Shown piece after piece: positions 35,701-50,031 of a stretch of 64,000 nucleotides of DNA; the first letter of the stretch is position 1; every line of letters begins with the position of its first letter. Below the pieces are notes generated by a model. That model had not been told where the DNA came from. It saw only the letters and a program-made list of their open reading frames with translations, and searched no databases. This DNA is from Chamaecyparis obtusa. Taxonomy: Eukaryota > Streptophyta > Pinopsida > Cupressales > Cupressaceae. The position numbers were made by a program, and so were the translations under genes. The stretch lies in NCBI GenBank assembly GCA_027943335.1, contig BSBK01002089.1, positions 1,325,001-1,389,000 of the forward strand, read 5' to 3'.

Positions 35701-37411
35701 CATGTTTTATTCCTTCTTTGCTATGACCATTTATCCTTCCTTTTATTCTATTTGTTTAATCTCTTCCTATTGAGAGCAATTTTTGGAATATTTTTTCTTC
35801 ATATATTGCACTTTAACAGTAAAATAAATCTATCTTTTAAGTTTGACATCACTGTTATAAAAAATTGGCATCATTGTTCATGATATTTCTAGCAGATTTG
35901 GCACAACATTTCAATATTTTAATCTTTCTATTGCACAACCTTCATAACATTTGAGAGTAAATAAATTTCATAAGAGTGCGCAGTAAATATCTCTTTGTTT
36001 TACATTTCATTTCATATTACATTGCTATTTTCATTGTTTACCTTAGTTGGATCAATTATTTTTGTAGCCATCACATCTTCATAACTACCATTAGCTACTT
36101 TAAATATGCCTTTTAATCTTCTTTTGACTAGCATTTAGAAGCTTTAACTTATTTTTTAGCTGCCCCTTGTGTGAGGTACCTTACATGGACTCCTCCCTTG
36201 TGTGAGGTTCCTTGCGTGGACTCCTTCTTAGTGTATGTTATTTTATTTTTTTGCAGCCTCCTTCCATGTTGCATGAGCAATTCTTGACTGCTCTTTCACC
36301 AGTGGCGTGAGCCTCCCTTGTAGAGCCATTCCTCTAGGTGCGTGAGCTATCTCTTGCATCCATCCCTTGAAATATGAACTTATGTTTAAATCATTTTATT
36401 TCTATACATTTCTAGCTTGTGTGTAGTCTCATCTAGCTTTTGATAGTGTTTTATCTTTTCCTTGGTTGCATGAGCCCAAACTAGCTCCATTTACCTTGGC
36501 TGCGTGAGCTCCAACTACTCCAAGTGTGATTCTCCTTGGTACCTTCTTGGCATGATTCTCTTTCTTTAGAAGTGGTGTTTTTAGATCTAAGACTTGTCTT
36601 GAGTATCCTTCATGCGTTGTCAATCCTTCCTTGATTGGTTCAGTCTATATTGGTAGAGTGATTTACATCCCCGTGTGAGCCTTTTTGGTTGCATTTGGCA
36701 TATAATCTCTAAATTTTTACTGCAGTTTGGTTCATTAAATCTAAACTTGGCATAACTGGTATTGGTCTCTGATCTTTGTTTAGTAGATTCCTCTTCATTA
36801 AAAAAGTCCTTTTAACTATTCCTTTTCAATTTAGTTTTCTTAAATTTGAAAGTTAGTTTGATACTAATACAAATTGTTAATTTGTTACATTTTAATATTC
36901 AATTTAGTTTAAAGATTTTATTTTTCTTCATTAATTCTAATAAGTTTATTGTTAATTAGTTTTTTATTATTAAATTTTAATTAATACTTTTCAATTATTC
37001 CAAGGAATACTTTTAACTCATAAATACTTTTCATTTTAATTCAATTTGTTAATTTTATTAAATTTTAAAAATTCAATTTATCAAATCCATTCTACTTTAT
37101 ATTTAACAAAACTATTTGATTTACAATTTATTTTGTTTCTATCAATTTGTGTAAACAAATCTTAATTAACGTCAATACATTGTCTCTTATAGCTTTTTAT
37201 TCACTCTTACACTCTTCATTTTAATTTTAAGGAATTTACCTTCTTTATTTTAAAACATTTAATAAAATTTTATTTTTTTAAAAAATTCAATTTGTATTAT
37301 TCAAAGCATACTTAAGCTTAGAGTTAATTTATTTTTCTTGTTCTTTAACTTTAGATATTATTTGTAAATTTCACTTTATTAAAGTTAATTTAATCATTTA
37401 CTTAGCTAATC
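35701..37411. other. A+T-rich stretch without recognised genes
   Basis: No LTR, ORF or RNA gene that I can support. At 36160-36620 short phrases repeat loosely (CTTGTGTGAGGT..CTT..TGGACTCC twice; GCGTGAGCT-like phrases four times). The copia 5' LTR, expected here, was not found. Confidence 0.55.
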
Positions 37412-39775
37412 ATGTGTACCCTAATTCTAGAAATCAAATTAAATAGGTCTAACTATCATCAATGGAAAACACATATCTCTTTTATATTTTGTTTTAAACA
37501 TTTACCCCAAGTTTCTATAGATGCCTCTATTGAACCAGGTGTCACTGCTTCTTAGATAGACATAGATGCATGGAAACTTAAAAATGAAGAAGCCCTTGGA
37601 TTAATTGGTCTTTCTATTATTCTTGATTTATATATCTTAATTGGAAATTGCACCAAAGCCCATCAAGCATGGACCATTCTGTAACAAACCTATGATTGCT
37701 CCATCGAATCATATAAGATTCAACTCCAGGACAACTTGAAAGATCTCAGGTATATTGAATTTAAATCCGTGGATAAAATTTTACTTAAACTTGATGCTAT
37801 TAAAACTCAATTAAGTGGCATGAATATTACTTTAACTAATATTAGATTAATTACTATTATTCTCAAGAAGTGTCTTCCTAAATAAACTTATTAATTTATT
37901 ACTAACATTCATTCGCAATTTGCTATTCCTACTTTAGCTCCTCAGTTAACTTATGGCATATTTCAAAATATTTTACGTCAAGAGGAAGCTAAGTTATTGC
38001 AATTCGGTACTCTTAGATCTTCTAAACATGATTTTGTGTCTAAGCATCAAACTGAAAATAATAGATCTCATAATCATAATTCTTCTCATAATAATCATAA
38101 TTCTCGTAATAAAAATTATAATAATCATAACAATAATAATCCTCATAACAATAATAATAATCATAATAACAATTGATTTAATTCTAGGCCCTCATATAAC
38201 AATAATGCTAATCACAATAATAATAATTATAATAATCAACAAAATACTCCTAATAAGAAACCACACTATACTTATTGCGGCAGAGATGGTCACCTAACTA
38301 ATGTTTGTTTTAAAAAGAAAAATGATAAGAAGCCTATGAATAACAATAATCAAAATAATTTCAAATCTCAAGGTAATCAATCTTGTAATGCTTTTATTGC
38401 ATGTTTTAAAGCTTCTCATGCATTAGAATGAATTATTGATAGTGGGGATTCTCACCATGTTACATATCATGGATAAGTGTTTGATTATTTGCAACCTGAT
38501 AAAACAAATATTCCTGTTCAATTAGCTAATAATCATAGTTGCAAAGTTGATGGATTTGGTGATGTTAATGTTCTTTATGTTCCTGAGTTTAAATCCAATC
38601 TCCTTTCAGTTTCTCAGTTATGTCAAGATTACAAAGTTAAATTTCATAAGGACATGTCTTACATTATTAAATCCTAAGAATGATCATGTTGTTGCTAATG
38701 CTAAGTTGGATCATGATAATTTGTTTAAGTTTTATGAGTTTTCCTCATCAAGGTACTCTTTGAAAGTTAATATTGATTTCAATGTATGGCATAGAAGGCT
38801 CAGCCATTTGAATTCTAATTATATTTCTAGATTGCTCAAATATAACATGGTTGAAGGATTACCACATATTATTCCATCTAAAATTACATGCACATGGTGC
38901 ATGAGTGGCATAATGAAAAGGGAGCCCTTTCCTCATGGTACTTCATGGAGGGCATCTCATAAGTTACATTTGATTCATAGTGAACTTTTGGGATGAATTG
39001 AGAACACCTTCATTCAAGGTTTGAAGTATGCTCTTACCTTTGTTGATGACTTTACTAGAAGAATTTGGATCTATTTCTTGCATAGTAAAGATCAAGTTCT
39101 TGATACATTTTCTGAATTTCATATATTTGTGGAAAGGCAATCAGGTTCTAAGCTTCAAATTCTTATAGTTTAGATAATGGTACTAAATATGTTAAAAATA
39201 TATTTCATTGTTATTTGAGATCTTTTGGTATAAAACATCATCTTACCATCCCTTTTATACCACAACAAAATAGTGTTGCGGAAAGGAAGCATAGAACTAT
39301 TATGGAAATGGCTAGATGTATGTTACATGCAAAAAATATTCCTTACAAGTTATGGGCTGAAGCAATGACTTGTGCCACTTATATTCTTAATAGAACTCCT
39401 ACTAAAGCTTTGCAAGATATAACTCTTGATGAAGCGTGGTCCAGTAGAAAACCAAATTTACATCATTTGAGAATTTTTGGATCTATTGCTTATGTTCACA
39501 CACCCTAACAAAAAAGGCACAAACTTGATTCTAAATCTTCTCCATTTATTTTTGTTGGGTATGATGAATTTACTAAAGGTTACTGAGTTTATGATCCTAC
39601 TACTAACAAGGTACATATTGCAAGAGATGTTTGCATTGTAGAAAATGAAGTCTATGATTTCTCCAAGGTCAAAGATGATAAATTTAAAGGAGGCACAATT
39701 GAGATTCTGGAGGACCAACCCCCTATTCTAAACCCTACTCCTAATACTTCTATTTCTATTCCTACTAGTAATACT
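37412..39775 (+). pseudogene. Copia gag, protease and integrase, first part
   Basis: From ATG 37412: gag (KLNRSNYHQWK, then TKAHQAWTIL), an Asn/His-rich repeat tract (38060-38260), a knuckle reading YCGRDGHLTNVC in which the first Cys is lost, a protease site IIDSGDSHHVT (about 38433), then integrase: WHRRLSHLN..CTWCMSG zinc finger, FVDDFTRRIW (Asp), a frameshift at about 39170 before DNGTKYV (second Asp), VAERKHRTI (Glu) and AYILNRTPTKAL-type downstream block. Order gag-PR-INT-RT is diagnostic of Ty1/Copia. Stops and frameshifts abound. It is cut at 39775 by G2 and resumes at 55013. Confidence 0.88.
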
Positions 39776-40978
39776 TGTAATACCCCAAAAATGGGCTATA
39801 AGTTCATTAATCTTCTATATCAACATATCAAATGAAATCAACATCAAAGTCCTAACCTAAGGCACATCGGCACATCATCGAATCCTAATTGATTATCTCA
39901 AATTTTGTATTGGGAAATATTCCTAGCAATATTCCTATTTATCATAATTATCTTTGATTTAATGATTATTTGGTGATAAATCCTATTTATCCTAAAGTTT
40001 GATTAATTGAATATTCTCAATATTTAATTCATTAGATTTAATACGGCCACTTAATTATCTAATTGAATTTAATTATATTTATTCCTAAATTGTATTATTT
40101 AATTTTGACAATAAATCCAAAATCCTATGAATAATTGATTAAATTCTTATTTAATTAATTAAAGAAAGTTGTCAATTTTTAATAACATTATTTTTCAATA
40201 AAAGTTTGAAAAATGATTGATTAACCCATAAATCAATTGTTTTATTTTTCAAAATCAGTTAAGTTGGAAATAAATCACTTTATTATTAAATCAATTCATA
40301 AATAAATCATGCACAATCAAGAAAAGAAGACAACTATCAATTATCAATTAAAGCTAAACTCTATTTTGAGTTGAACTCTGCTTTTGCATGTTTTTGTGAG
40401 TTAAATATCCTTTATTTAAAAATAACTCAAAAATCAAGCTGAGTTGTTTGAGTGATTTATGGCTTTCTTCCATGCATCCTCAAAGCCCTAGATTTCTATA
40501 AATTAACGCTTTAGCTCTTCACAAATCATCCACAAGGATTGCATAATCACGTTGCCAAATTGGAGACTAAAGAATCAAAGCTTCTTTGTGAATCCAAGCT
40601 TTGTGAGATCAATATTGCATAATTTTTCATATCATATTAGTTTTCATTTGTTAGATCATTTAGCATATCATAGCATATCAGTTTTTACATATCATAGATT
40701 TCATATCATTTTTTATATTATTGCATCTAAAATCCAAAAAAATAGATTAATTTCATTCATATTTCATATCAATTTTGTATTCAAATCCTTCATTTAGGTG
40801 TCGTCAAGGTCACTGATCTCCTTAACAATCTGAGAACATCATACTCACACCTATTAGAAGGCAGTAAATCGCCTGGTTAGTTTAGCTTTCATTCATTGCA
40901 TGGTTTCAATTTCAACTAACCTCTAATGTTTTACTAAAGTGTTGTGTCTAAAGATTAGGTGCAATTTTCACACACACA
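39776..40978 (+). repeat. 5' LTR of G2
   Basis: 1203 bp, TGTAATACCCC to CACACACA, matched by 53810-55012. A TATA-like box lies at about 40496-40503. After it comes TTTC and a primer-binding-like TGGCACCCACCGTGGGG (40983-40999). Confidence 0.93.
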
Positions 40979-43944
40979 TTTCTGGCACCCACCGTGGGGC
41001 AACCCACCTTTACATGCTAGTTTTGATCTTTTTGGGGAGCTAAAACCCTAAAGTTTGAAAGATTTAATTTTATCTCCCAAAAAGCATAGATTTTTTCTCT
41101 GAAATGTTTTTTGCAAGTTGAACACATATCAGGGAAGCTACAATAACAAATTTAGAATTTTTTGAGATGTTTTGAATTTTTAATAATTTTTTCTTGAAAT
41201 TCCAAAAAAAATCAATATCTGACGTAAATCAGCATATTTTTTGGAAATTTTTATATTTTCAGAAAGCTCTTTAAATTTTATAGGGGGTCCATTCTTTTTA
41301 TTTTAGATTTGGATGCAATATAATAGCTCAAATAGTCAATTTACAAAAAAACTGGTCTGTTTTGGTAAAACAGGTCTCTAGGGCACAAATGAAGAAATTT
41401 TTTTTAAAAATTTACATTTTTGGAAAGCTTTCTATTTTTTAGTAGGGGTTTCTATTCTAAATTTCTTTTTTTTGTGGCCAAAATCATATCAAAAAAATCA
41501 GATCTTGTTGACTAGGTCAAATGCAACAAAAAAAAATAATTTTGTGATGGGTATGCAATTATTTTTTTTACATGGTTCAATGAATGATATGAGTTTTCAT
41601 TTGGGTTAATTTATGGTTATTATTGCTGATAATAATTGATTTTTAGAGCTAACCCTATGTTTTTCATAAGTTGAAGATACGTTGCATATCTTGTTTACTT
41701 GTTTGCTTGTTTTCTTATCAGAGAGTTTGTTGCTTGCTTGCGCGGGATTGCTTAACAAAGATAAAAATCAGGTAAATATCTACTAAGTGTGTCATGAGGA
41801 TCTCAAGTATTCTACTTGTTCTGATAATATTTTTATTTGGACTTAAAATAAATCCCTCGTGTGTTTAGCTTGAGTACTTCTTTTCATGCTTTCATTTTAC
41901 ACACTTGCATAATTGATACTAGGTTGTGACACCTTAGGTATTCATTTAAGCAGTCTCAGATACTTGTGATTGATCTAGATTGCTATCTTGGGTTATTGGA
42001 CTTGCTAATCTTTCAGCCCCTCATTCCACCCCATGGTTGCAATCTTAGCGCCATAAAGGGGAGGGGTCTAGAGGATAGAAGCGTTAATTGTTCCACCAGG
42101 CAACCCTTTTGTGCTTTTTAGAACTCACTTGTTTTCTAAGTTGCGGACTCATTTTTAGCTTATGTGAGGTGTTAATTATTCCACCTTGTGGACTCACCTC
42201 ATATTCTCTTTAAGCATTAAGTGTTCCTCTTTCTACTTTTGGGTACTTTCGGTAGATTTACTTTCAGAAATATATTTGTGCTCACATAGTAATTAGGCCC
42301 TATGAACACTATTTGTGATTCTTGAGAGATTGGATTCCTAGTGAAATCCTTCTTGATGATAGAATCCTTGTAGGTAGGGAGGATACTTAGTGCATTTCAC
42401 GTTCTACTCGATTAGTGCATCTTCTCTTATTGATCGATACATTCTCTCTCCGGAGAGGTTGATAGATCATGTGGGGTTGACATGACAGACCTTGGTGAAA
42501 CAAACTTTGTCTTAGCATGTTGGATTAATCTGCTTGCTTTGTTTGGGTTAAAAGTGAAGAGGTGTCAAAACCTTGGATCTGGAGCCAAGTCCCCTTGTGG
42601 TATCATACTATGAGTCACCTTTAGAGAGGGTTAACCATAGCAGACAACCCCTTCACAAGGAAAACTATGTTGACGAAACCTCAAGCGGTAATAGCCATTT
42701 CAGACGTGGTAGTAACAACTGCTATATAAATTTCCTTGTGGAAGAAATATTCATAGGTGTGGTTCATTGTTGGGTTGTCAGATCTCCCTAGCAACTCCTG
42801 ATTGATTAAATTCTCAGACTATGTCAAAACCCTGGTGCGCTGGGATTGGAGTTCACCCCTTTGGATCATAAAATTTGCAGAGTCAAACCATTACTAAAAA
42901 CCCTAGCGAGGCCAAATTTTTATTTTCTAGGGTATATGTGCATCATTGCAAGACATTTTGGAACCTACACAATTAGTGCTTCTAAGGATTAGAATGAATA
43001 AGTCACTTGATTGTTCATGCACAAGGTTGCTTTTGCCCTTGTTCATTGTTTTCAGACATGCTTGAAATCACTTGCTTGCTGTTTTGCATGCTTATTTATC
43101 TATCTGGTTACTGAAAATGAACAAATATGTTACAATCCTCAAATCTGGACAGTACAATTTGCAAACAATCTGAATCTAAAAACTCAAAATTTGCAAAATT
43201 TGAAGTAAAATTATTTTCTGGAGTCAAAAGTCATCTCAGGAGATCAGAAAGTCATACGAGTTTCTATCAAGTTTCATTTCATTACTGCCCATTTGTCATA
43301 TGATAGAGAACCCAATGTCATAAGATTCTTTCTGCCAGTCAAATTAAAAAAGTCAAATCCTGCTAGCAACTATCGTACGAGTTTTTCAACTGTCGTTTCA
43401 TAGCATACCCACTATTGTGTGAGTTTTTCAACTATCGTACGAGTTTTTCAACTGTCATTTCATAGTATACCCACTATCGTACGAGTCTGCAGAGTCTCAT
43501 TTGGGAAATTTTTTAAAGTTGTCAGAAAATTGTTAGAATTGCCAGATATTTAGCTTTCTTATCCTATTTCCAAAATTTGTCGAACAAATCACCATGTCAG
43601 GAACATAGCAGTAGCTATTGAGAATCCAATCATTTTCCTAAAGTGGCCTTTTAAATCTGATTTAGCCTTTTGTTTAATTGATTTGAGTCTTTATCATCTT
43701 GTGTCAAAACCTTGTCATAACTACCAATCTTCTATCAAATCTTCAAAAATAGAATAAGTGTTGTGAACTTGTGTCTGCTATCTTTTGGGCAATCTACCCA
43801 TACATCCAAGGCACATTATCCTTCACTCACATCTAATCAAATCTTCAAATCAATCAAACCTTGACAAGGTTGCGTCATCTGATCATCTTGATTCAATTCA
43901 TTCTTCAGTCATCTGGATCTTTTTCTTTGTTTCACTCAAAGTTG
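40979..43944 (+). other. Long leader of G2
   Basis: About 3 kb without a recognised domain. The first 780 bp are unrelated to G1; the rest aligns. The frame at 42573-42791 (72 codons, from DLEPSPLVV to VVRSP) matches the G1 leader frame. The palindrome cluster is at 43250-43490. Confidence 0.7.
43250..43490 (+). repeat. TCGTACGA-type cluster in G2 leader
   Basis: A tandem unit of about 62 bp: CTATCGTACGAGTTTTTCAA then CTGTYRTTTCATAG and ATACCCACT. Three intact ATCGTACGAG copies (about 43373, 43435, 43477) and decayed ones (TTGTGTGAG, TCATATGA) are present. Homologous to 7465-7810 in G1. Confidence 0.75.
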
Positions 43945-45840
43945 ATGGTGGAAACTAGAGCTTCCTCAAACAATAAATCTGGAGAAGCATCCCAGACCTT
44001 ACCTATAACCACTACCAGGGGTCCAACTCTTGAGCAACTCATCAATTCTAGTCTTTACGAGGAGGATGATATTGGCAACTTTTGATTAAAAACTGGTTAC
44101 ATTCCTCCTCCATCAACTCACATAGGTACCCAGCAAGCCCCACATCAATCTATTCCAGGGATTCCACAAAATCCTACCATATCTCAAGCAGGGACAAACT
44201 TTGGCTCTCAAGGAACTCAATCTCAACATGGTGCAGATCAGGAACCCACACCTGAAGAAATTGCTCAATATCAAAATGATGATAACTTCAAACGAATGAT
44301 GAAGCATTTCTTGAAAGAAGATAGAGAAGCATACTTTTTACAATTGGCTCATCAAGGAGCTAAGCTTCCTCCTAATTTTAATGTTGAAGCTATCATCACA
44401 CATGAGGAAGAAAATCTGATAACGGCTATGATGAAACAAATACATGCTTTACAAGTCAAACTTAACAGCCTTGAGAAAGAAAAGGAACCCAAGGAGTTCT
44501 CCATGGAAGCTCTATGCCCTTTTCCTTTTGACAAAGACTTGTATATGCCACCATTTTTGAAAAGAGTGGAGATGCTGAATTATGATAAGTATGATGGACA
44601 CTCAGATCCTCAAGATCATGTCAGAGAATTCTGTACATAATCCATGGAGTTCATGCATGAACTGACCTATCTGATGCACCTCTTTCCTAGATCTCTAGGT
44701 GGAGCAGCCATCCACTGGTTCTCTAGATTGCTTTCTACTATCAAATTTTTTGAGGAGTTGATCAAATTGTTTTATTAGCAATACTCCTACAATATTAAAC
44801 ATCCAGTCACCATGATTGATATCTATAATCTCAAGCAATATCCAGGAGAACCATTCATAACATTTCTCAAGAGATGGAGGAAGAAGTTCTCTCTATATGC
44901 TAGACCTATTCCAGAAATAGAAAAATTGGAAATCTTCATCAATAACCTTGTTTCAAAAATAAATTATCCTCTACAAATACAAGATCATACATCTTTTGAT
45001 AAGATGGTGGGTAATGCTATCAAAATTGAAAAAGTGCTTGTGAAAAAAGGAGAAATCACACTTCAAAAAGACAAGTATGAATCAGGATCCAGTTCTAAAG
45101 ATAAGAACAAAAATTGGAACAAGAACAAAGGCATCATCACAGATGACATTGTTGATACTATCCATGCCCCATCAAAGGCACCAGCCTACAATCTGACTCT
45201 TGGTTCCCAAGCCATAAAAGCTTCAAAACAAAAGTCATCTGAACCATTCCAAAAGAAGCCAGAATACAAATCTTGGGATAAACATCGAAAGTTCACTCCT
45301 CTTGGAGAATCTTTAGAATCAGCTATGAAAATCCTACTGGCTAATAACATCATCTCTTTGCCTACAATCTGACCACCTAATTTTGAGCCTAAGCCAAAAT
45401 GGTGGAGAGAAAATGAATTCTGTGATTTCCATCGAGGTAAAGGTCACAAAATGAATAACTGCTTCCAGTTGAAACACACCATTCAAGATCTAATCGATAA
45501 TGGAGACATCATAGTTGACAATCCTAAGAGCAATAATGACCATACAGCATTTACAGAACCATTTCCACAACATGGTCAAGGATTTTCAACTTCTTAGCCT
45601 AATATGGGGGCAAAAGTCAACTATGCCTACCCTAGAAATAATGTTGTCATCAATATGGTTGAACCCTATTTCTCAGAGCATTGCAATGGCATCATAATTG
45701 TAAGAAGAGATAGACAAAATCAATCCACCAATGCAGTTACTCAATCAAAAGCCCAAGAACATCTAAAAGGATAAATCCTAGATTCATCAAATGTCCCTAA
45801 GGTGCCCTTCAATCTTTCATCTGCTTCTAAACAGAAGGCT
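43945..45840 (+). pseudogene. gag: G2 gag, broken
   Basis: Start ATG 43945 (MVETRASSNNK). Gag domain as in G1 (YDGHSDPQDHVREF, FLPRSLGG-type block), then zinc knuckle CDFHRGKGHKMNNC at 45421-45462. Stops at 44083, 44638, 44776, 45370 and about 45596 differ in position from those in G1, so both lost gag independently after transposition. Confidence 0.87.
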
Positions 45841-46751
45841 ACTTCCAAATCTTCCAATTCTAAAGATACAAGGCCTACATCTTATAGCACTGTTCAACAA
45901 CTCCAGCACACTAATGCCAAAATCTCCATGTTTGAGTTGCTTCGATATCTCCAACTCACAGAGCCATACTAGACAAAGCTTTGCTCAGTTCCAATGTTCC
46001 TGATGGCCTTGATTTAGATAGGTTCTAGACTATGGTTGGACATCTTACATCTCCACAATATATCCCCTTTTTAGAGGAAGATGACAAGTCCTTGAGTTAC
46101 CCACATAATTAGCCTTTGCATATAGAAGTCTTGATCCAAAACCATAGAGTCAAATGTGTGTTGATAGATGGGGGCGTTAGCCTAAACATTTGTTCTTATA
46201 GCTTCATCACAAAATTGGGATTTTTAGAATTGGCTATTGATCCTAGAAAGAAAATAACTATCAAGGCCTATGATGAACAAGAAAGATCTTCTAAAGGCAC
46301 CATTGTCTTACCTATCATAGCAGGTCCAATTATCAAAGATACCATCTGTCAAGTGGTTGATCAACCTTTGGCTTACAACATCCTCCTAGGGAGACCATGG
46401 ATACATGAAATGCAAGCTATTCCTTCTACATACCATCAATGTTTGAAGTTTCCTTATGAAGGAGTAGAGGTTACTATCCCCGCAGATTTGAATACAACTT
46501 GCAATACATTGAAGGAAAGTGTCAATATGCTTGTGCCTAATAACAGAGAATCTTCCATTGAATCAACTAAAGAAGCATCCACATCTAAAATGGAAGATCT
46601 TGCAAAAGAGGTTAATATTAAAGAAAATAGTATGGGAGAATATACTATGGAGCTAGTCTTATCTTTGACATCTCTCCCTATCTCACCTAAATCTTATCGA
46701 CAATCTTTGAAACAATCCAAGCCCGAACCTAAGGAACCTCAAAGCATATAA
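45841..46751 (+). pseudogene. G2 protease region
   Basis: Retropepsin-like: VKCVLIDGGVSLNICSYSFI with catalytic Asp, then YNILLGRPWIHEM, here without the stop that ends G1. A frameshift near 45950 and a stop near 46110 precede it. The linker that follows starts with Thr/Lys/Glu-rich sequence. Confidence 0.83.
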
Positions 46752-48135
46752 AAAGAATTTTGTGGCAGAACAAGTATCCAAGCAAGATTTTGAAGAGGAT
46801 GAAGCTGTGCTATCATGGCTATACAAAGATGAACCTGAATCCCACAATGTTCAAACTAGCAACTCTACAAAACCATAGATCCCTTCTAAGTCATACGGTC
46901 TAGGAAATAAGTTGATAGCGAAGATGGGTTATTCAGGTAAAGGACCTCTAGGAGTCAGAGGAAAAGGTCTTGTGATAGCTCTCTGACATACTGGTAGAGA
47001 AAATAAGAATACTATTGGCCTAGGCTTTAAGAAGAAACCCTATCACCTCAAGGGTAATTGTTCTCATGTCATAGAGTAGATCACAGCAGGAGAACCTCTT
47101 CTTAAGAAAGAAGAAATAGAATCATCAGATAGTGATTCAGATAGCTCAGAACTCATCCCCTATGAAAAATTTCCTAAGAAGATCAAAGACCTTCTTGATG
47201 ATAAAGATGATCCAATCAAAAGAAGTAATCTAGTAGAAACACAAGAACCTACTATCAATCAAGAGATAGTTGCAACATAAGAACCAGCTAATCTCAAAAA
47301 CAATCAAGAGGAAGAAGGTGGTAGTTATTCTGAAACTGATTCCCATGAGTATGAATTCAAATCAGAAACTGAGGGTAACCCCTCTTGGGGTATTCACCTT
47401 GACTTTACTCATGTTCTAAGATTTCCTAGAGATCTTGAATCAGAAGCTGAATCAAATGACTATGAATGGGGAGCCATTCCAAAACCAGATGAAGATGAGC
47501 TTATTATAGAGAAACATGTTGATTTTATTCACCAATATGCACCTAATCCCAATGTAAGTCTAGAGCGAAATGATGAACCTATCGAGTTTGATCCACCTAT
47601 GGTGGAATTGGACTCCCATAATGACATTGAACCTATTGATTAATTGAATATCTTAAGTTGTAATATCACCTTTGAACTCCAGTGTCAGGTTAGGACCAAT
47701 GATGATAGATCCATATCTGTAAACACTATCTCCCAATCTTTCCCTACTTTGACTATCCAATATCCAGAACTTATTGATCAAACCTCCACAAATCCAAGCC
47801 ATGGTATTTATACCTTTCTGAATGACTATGCCCTTGCTTCTTACCTCAATCTAGTTGAGCCTATGAGGACTTCCATTAGTGAACCAAGCATTAGCATGAT
47901 GGAGTCAGACATCAAGTATCTTAGTCAGAAAAATAAGAATAAAAATAAAAAGAAAAAGAGTTTTGAGGGTGAAAACCACTTTGTAGCAGTCTTAGAACCT
48001 ACAAAAGTAAAAATAAAAGACATATCCATAGGTGAAAACCTCTTTGAGGCACCTAAAGATGAGATATTTGATGTCCTTCTGAGTCATTTACAAGACAGAT
48101 CTCCAGTTCTAATTGAGCCCACTCAATCTATCAAT
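46752..48135 (+). pseudogene. G2 protease-RT linker
   Basis: Acidic linker as in G1, with the glycine-rich G-patch-like stretch at about 46905-46975 (KMGYSGKGPLGVRGKGL) and a Lys/Asn run near 47930-47960. Interrupted by stops at about 46878, 46984, 47078, 47278 and 47641. No enzyme motif. Confidence 0.6.
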
Positions 48136-49548
48136 TTGGATACAACAGAGGAACCATAATTGGTACATGTAGCACAATCATTATCAGAAGAAGAGAAGCA
48201 AAAATTTACTACATTCCTAATAGAGAAGAAGATCAACTTTGCATTAAAATACTCAGATATGCTAGGGTTGGATCCTAATCTTATCATGCACCATCTATCT
48301 ATAGCTCCTAATATAAAACCTATCAAGAAAAAATTGAGAAAGATGCATCCTCATGTTGCACTCTTGGTAAAAGCTAAATTAGAAAAGCTCCTAAAAGTTG
48401 GATTCATCTGTGTTATTGATTATGTAGAGTGGATCTCTAATATTGTACCTATTTCTAAACTAGATGGTTCAATCAGAGTGTGCACAGACTTTAGAGATGT
48501 TAATAGAGCGTGCCCTAAGAATGATTTTCCACTACCTAACATTGATATGATAGTGGACATGACTACAGGTTTCAAGATGTATTCCTTAATGGATGGTTTC
48601 TCTAGATATAACCAAATAAAAATTGCTCTAGAGGATCAAGAGAAATCTACTTTCACATGTGCACGGGGTACTTTCTATTGGAATGTAATGCCATTTGGGC
48701 TTAAAAATGCTGGTGCTACATATCAAAGAGCAATGACATCTATTTTCCATGACATGATGCATTGAACCATGGAAGATTATGTTGATGACACATTAGCAAA
48801 ATCTATGATCAGAACTGAACATCTAAAGGACTTGAGCATGATCCTAGACAGAAAGGAAAAGTTTAGTCTCGGACTAAATCCTAAGAAGTGTGCTTTTTGT
48901 GTCACTTATGGAAAGCTCTTAGGATACATAGTCTCAAAGAAGGGTATTGAAGTTGATCCAACTAAAGTAAAGGCTATAATGGAAATGCAACCTCCAAAGA
49001 GTATTAGTCAAATGAGGACCTTGCAAGGAAGAGTTCAATCTATCAGAAGATTTATATCACAGCTTGCTGATATATCACAACCTTTTACAAAAATGTTACA
49101 TAAAGGTGTAACCTTTGCATGGAATGAAGAATGTGAAAATAAATTTGATCATATCAAGAAGTATCTATCGAATCCTCCTATCTTGATGCCTCCTATTCAT
49201 GGGAAGCCATTGATCTTATATGTCTCCGCAATACATACATCACTGGGGGCATTGCTAGCACAGCATGATGAGAACAAAAAAGAAAGAGCTATATACTATA
49301 TCAGTAGGACATTGGTTGCATATGAAAAGAACTATTCAATGATTGAGAAAGATTTTCTAGTTGTGATCTTCACATCACAGAAATTGAGACATTACATGTT
49401 AGCTCATACCACACATTTGGTAGCTAAGATTGATCCACTCAAGTACCTCCTAACCAAAGCTGTCCTCACAGGTAGATTAGCTAAATGGGTCATGCTCTTA
49501 AGTGAATTTGACATTGAATATGTGGAACAAAAAGATATCAAAGGATAG
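48136..49548 (+). pseudogene. pol: G2 reverse transcriptase and first RNase H
   Basis: RT blocks as in G1: VCTDFRDVNRACPKNDFPLP, GTFYWNVMPFGLKNAGATYQ and YVDD at 48778-48789, then PLILYVSAIHTSLGALLAQH of RNase H. TAA at 48157-48159 and TGA at 48763-48765 interrupt it. The TGA is at exactly the same codon as in G1. TAG at 49546 ends the frame where G1 has Gln. Apart from these, frame is kept for 1.4 kb. Confidence 0.9.
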
Positions 49549-50031
49549 GTTATTGCTGATCAATTAGCAGATGCACCTATGATTGATGACACAACCCTAC
49601 AAATGGAATTTCCAGATTCCTCTATCATGCATCTTTCTTCTAGAGAACAACAATTATTCTTTGATAGCTCCTATACACAGAATGGATCTGGAGTAGACAT
49701 ATTGTTCATAACTCCTCAAGGATACTCAATCCCAAAAGCATTCAGATTAAAGTTTCCTTGCACAAACAATATTGTAGAATATGAAGCCCTTTTGAATGGT
49801 ATGAAACTAGCAATTGAGTGGAGAGTGACAGAGCTACACATTCATGGAGACTCTCAACTTGTTATTCATCAAGTCAATGATGTGTACCAAATTAAAGATG
49901 AAAATCTCATTCCTTACAAGAGAATGGTAGATGATTTAAAGAAGTATTTCATATCTATCACATTTGAGAAAATTCCTAGAACGGAGAACAAGGCTGCCGA
50001 TGCAATGGCAACGCTATCTACTTTATTATAG
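49549..50031 (+). pseudogene. G2 second RNase H
   Basis: QLFFDSSYTQNGSG (Gly of FFDGS changed to Ser), NNIVEYEALLNGMK, ELHIHGDSQLVIHQ and RTENKAADAMATL: all four acidic positions present and no insertion, which defines the empty site for the TIR element in G1. Ends at TAG 50029-50031. Confidence 0.85.

Noticed and set aside
36429..36623. 64-codon minus-strand frame
   Set aside because: No motif, no relative in the other arm, embedded in loosely repeated sequence.
35701..37411. Expected copia 5' LTR
   Set aside because: Searched for TGTTAG..CTAACA and phrases of the 3' LTR; none found, so the copia element is treated as 5'-truncated.
43250..43490. Regularly spaced short repeats that might suggest a CRISPR array
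   Set aside because: Repeats are degenerate, spacers are themselves repeated and the context is a plant retrotransposon leader.
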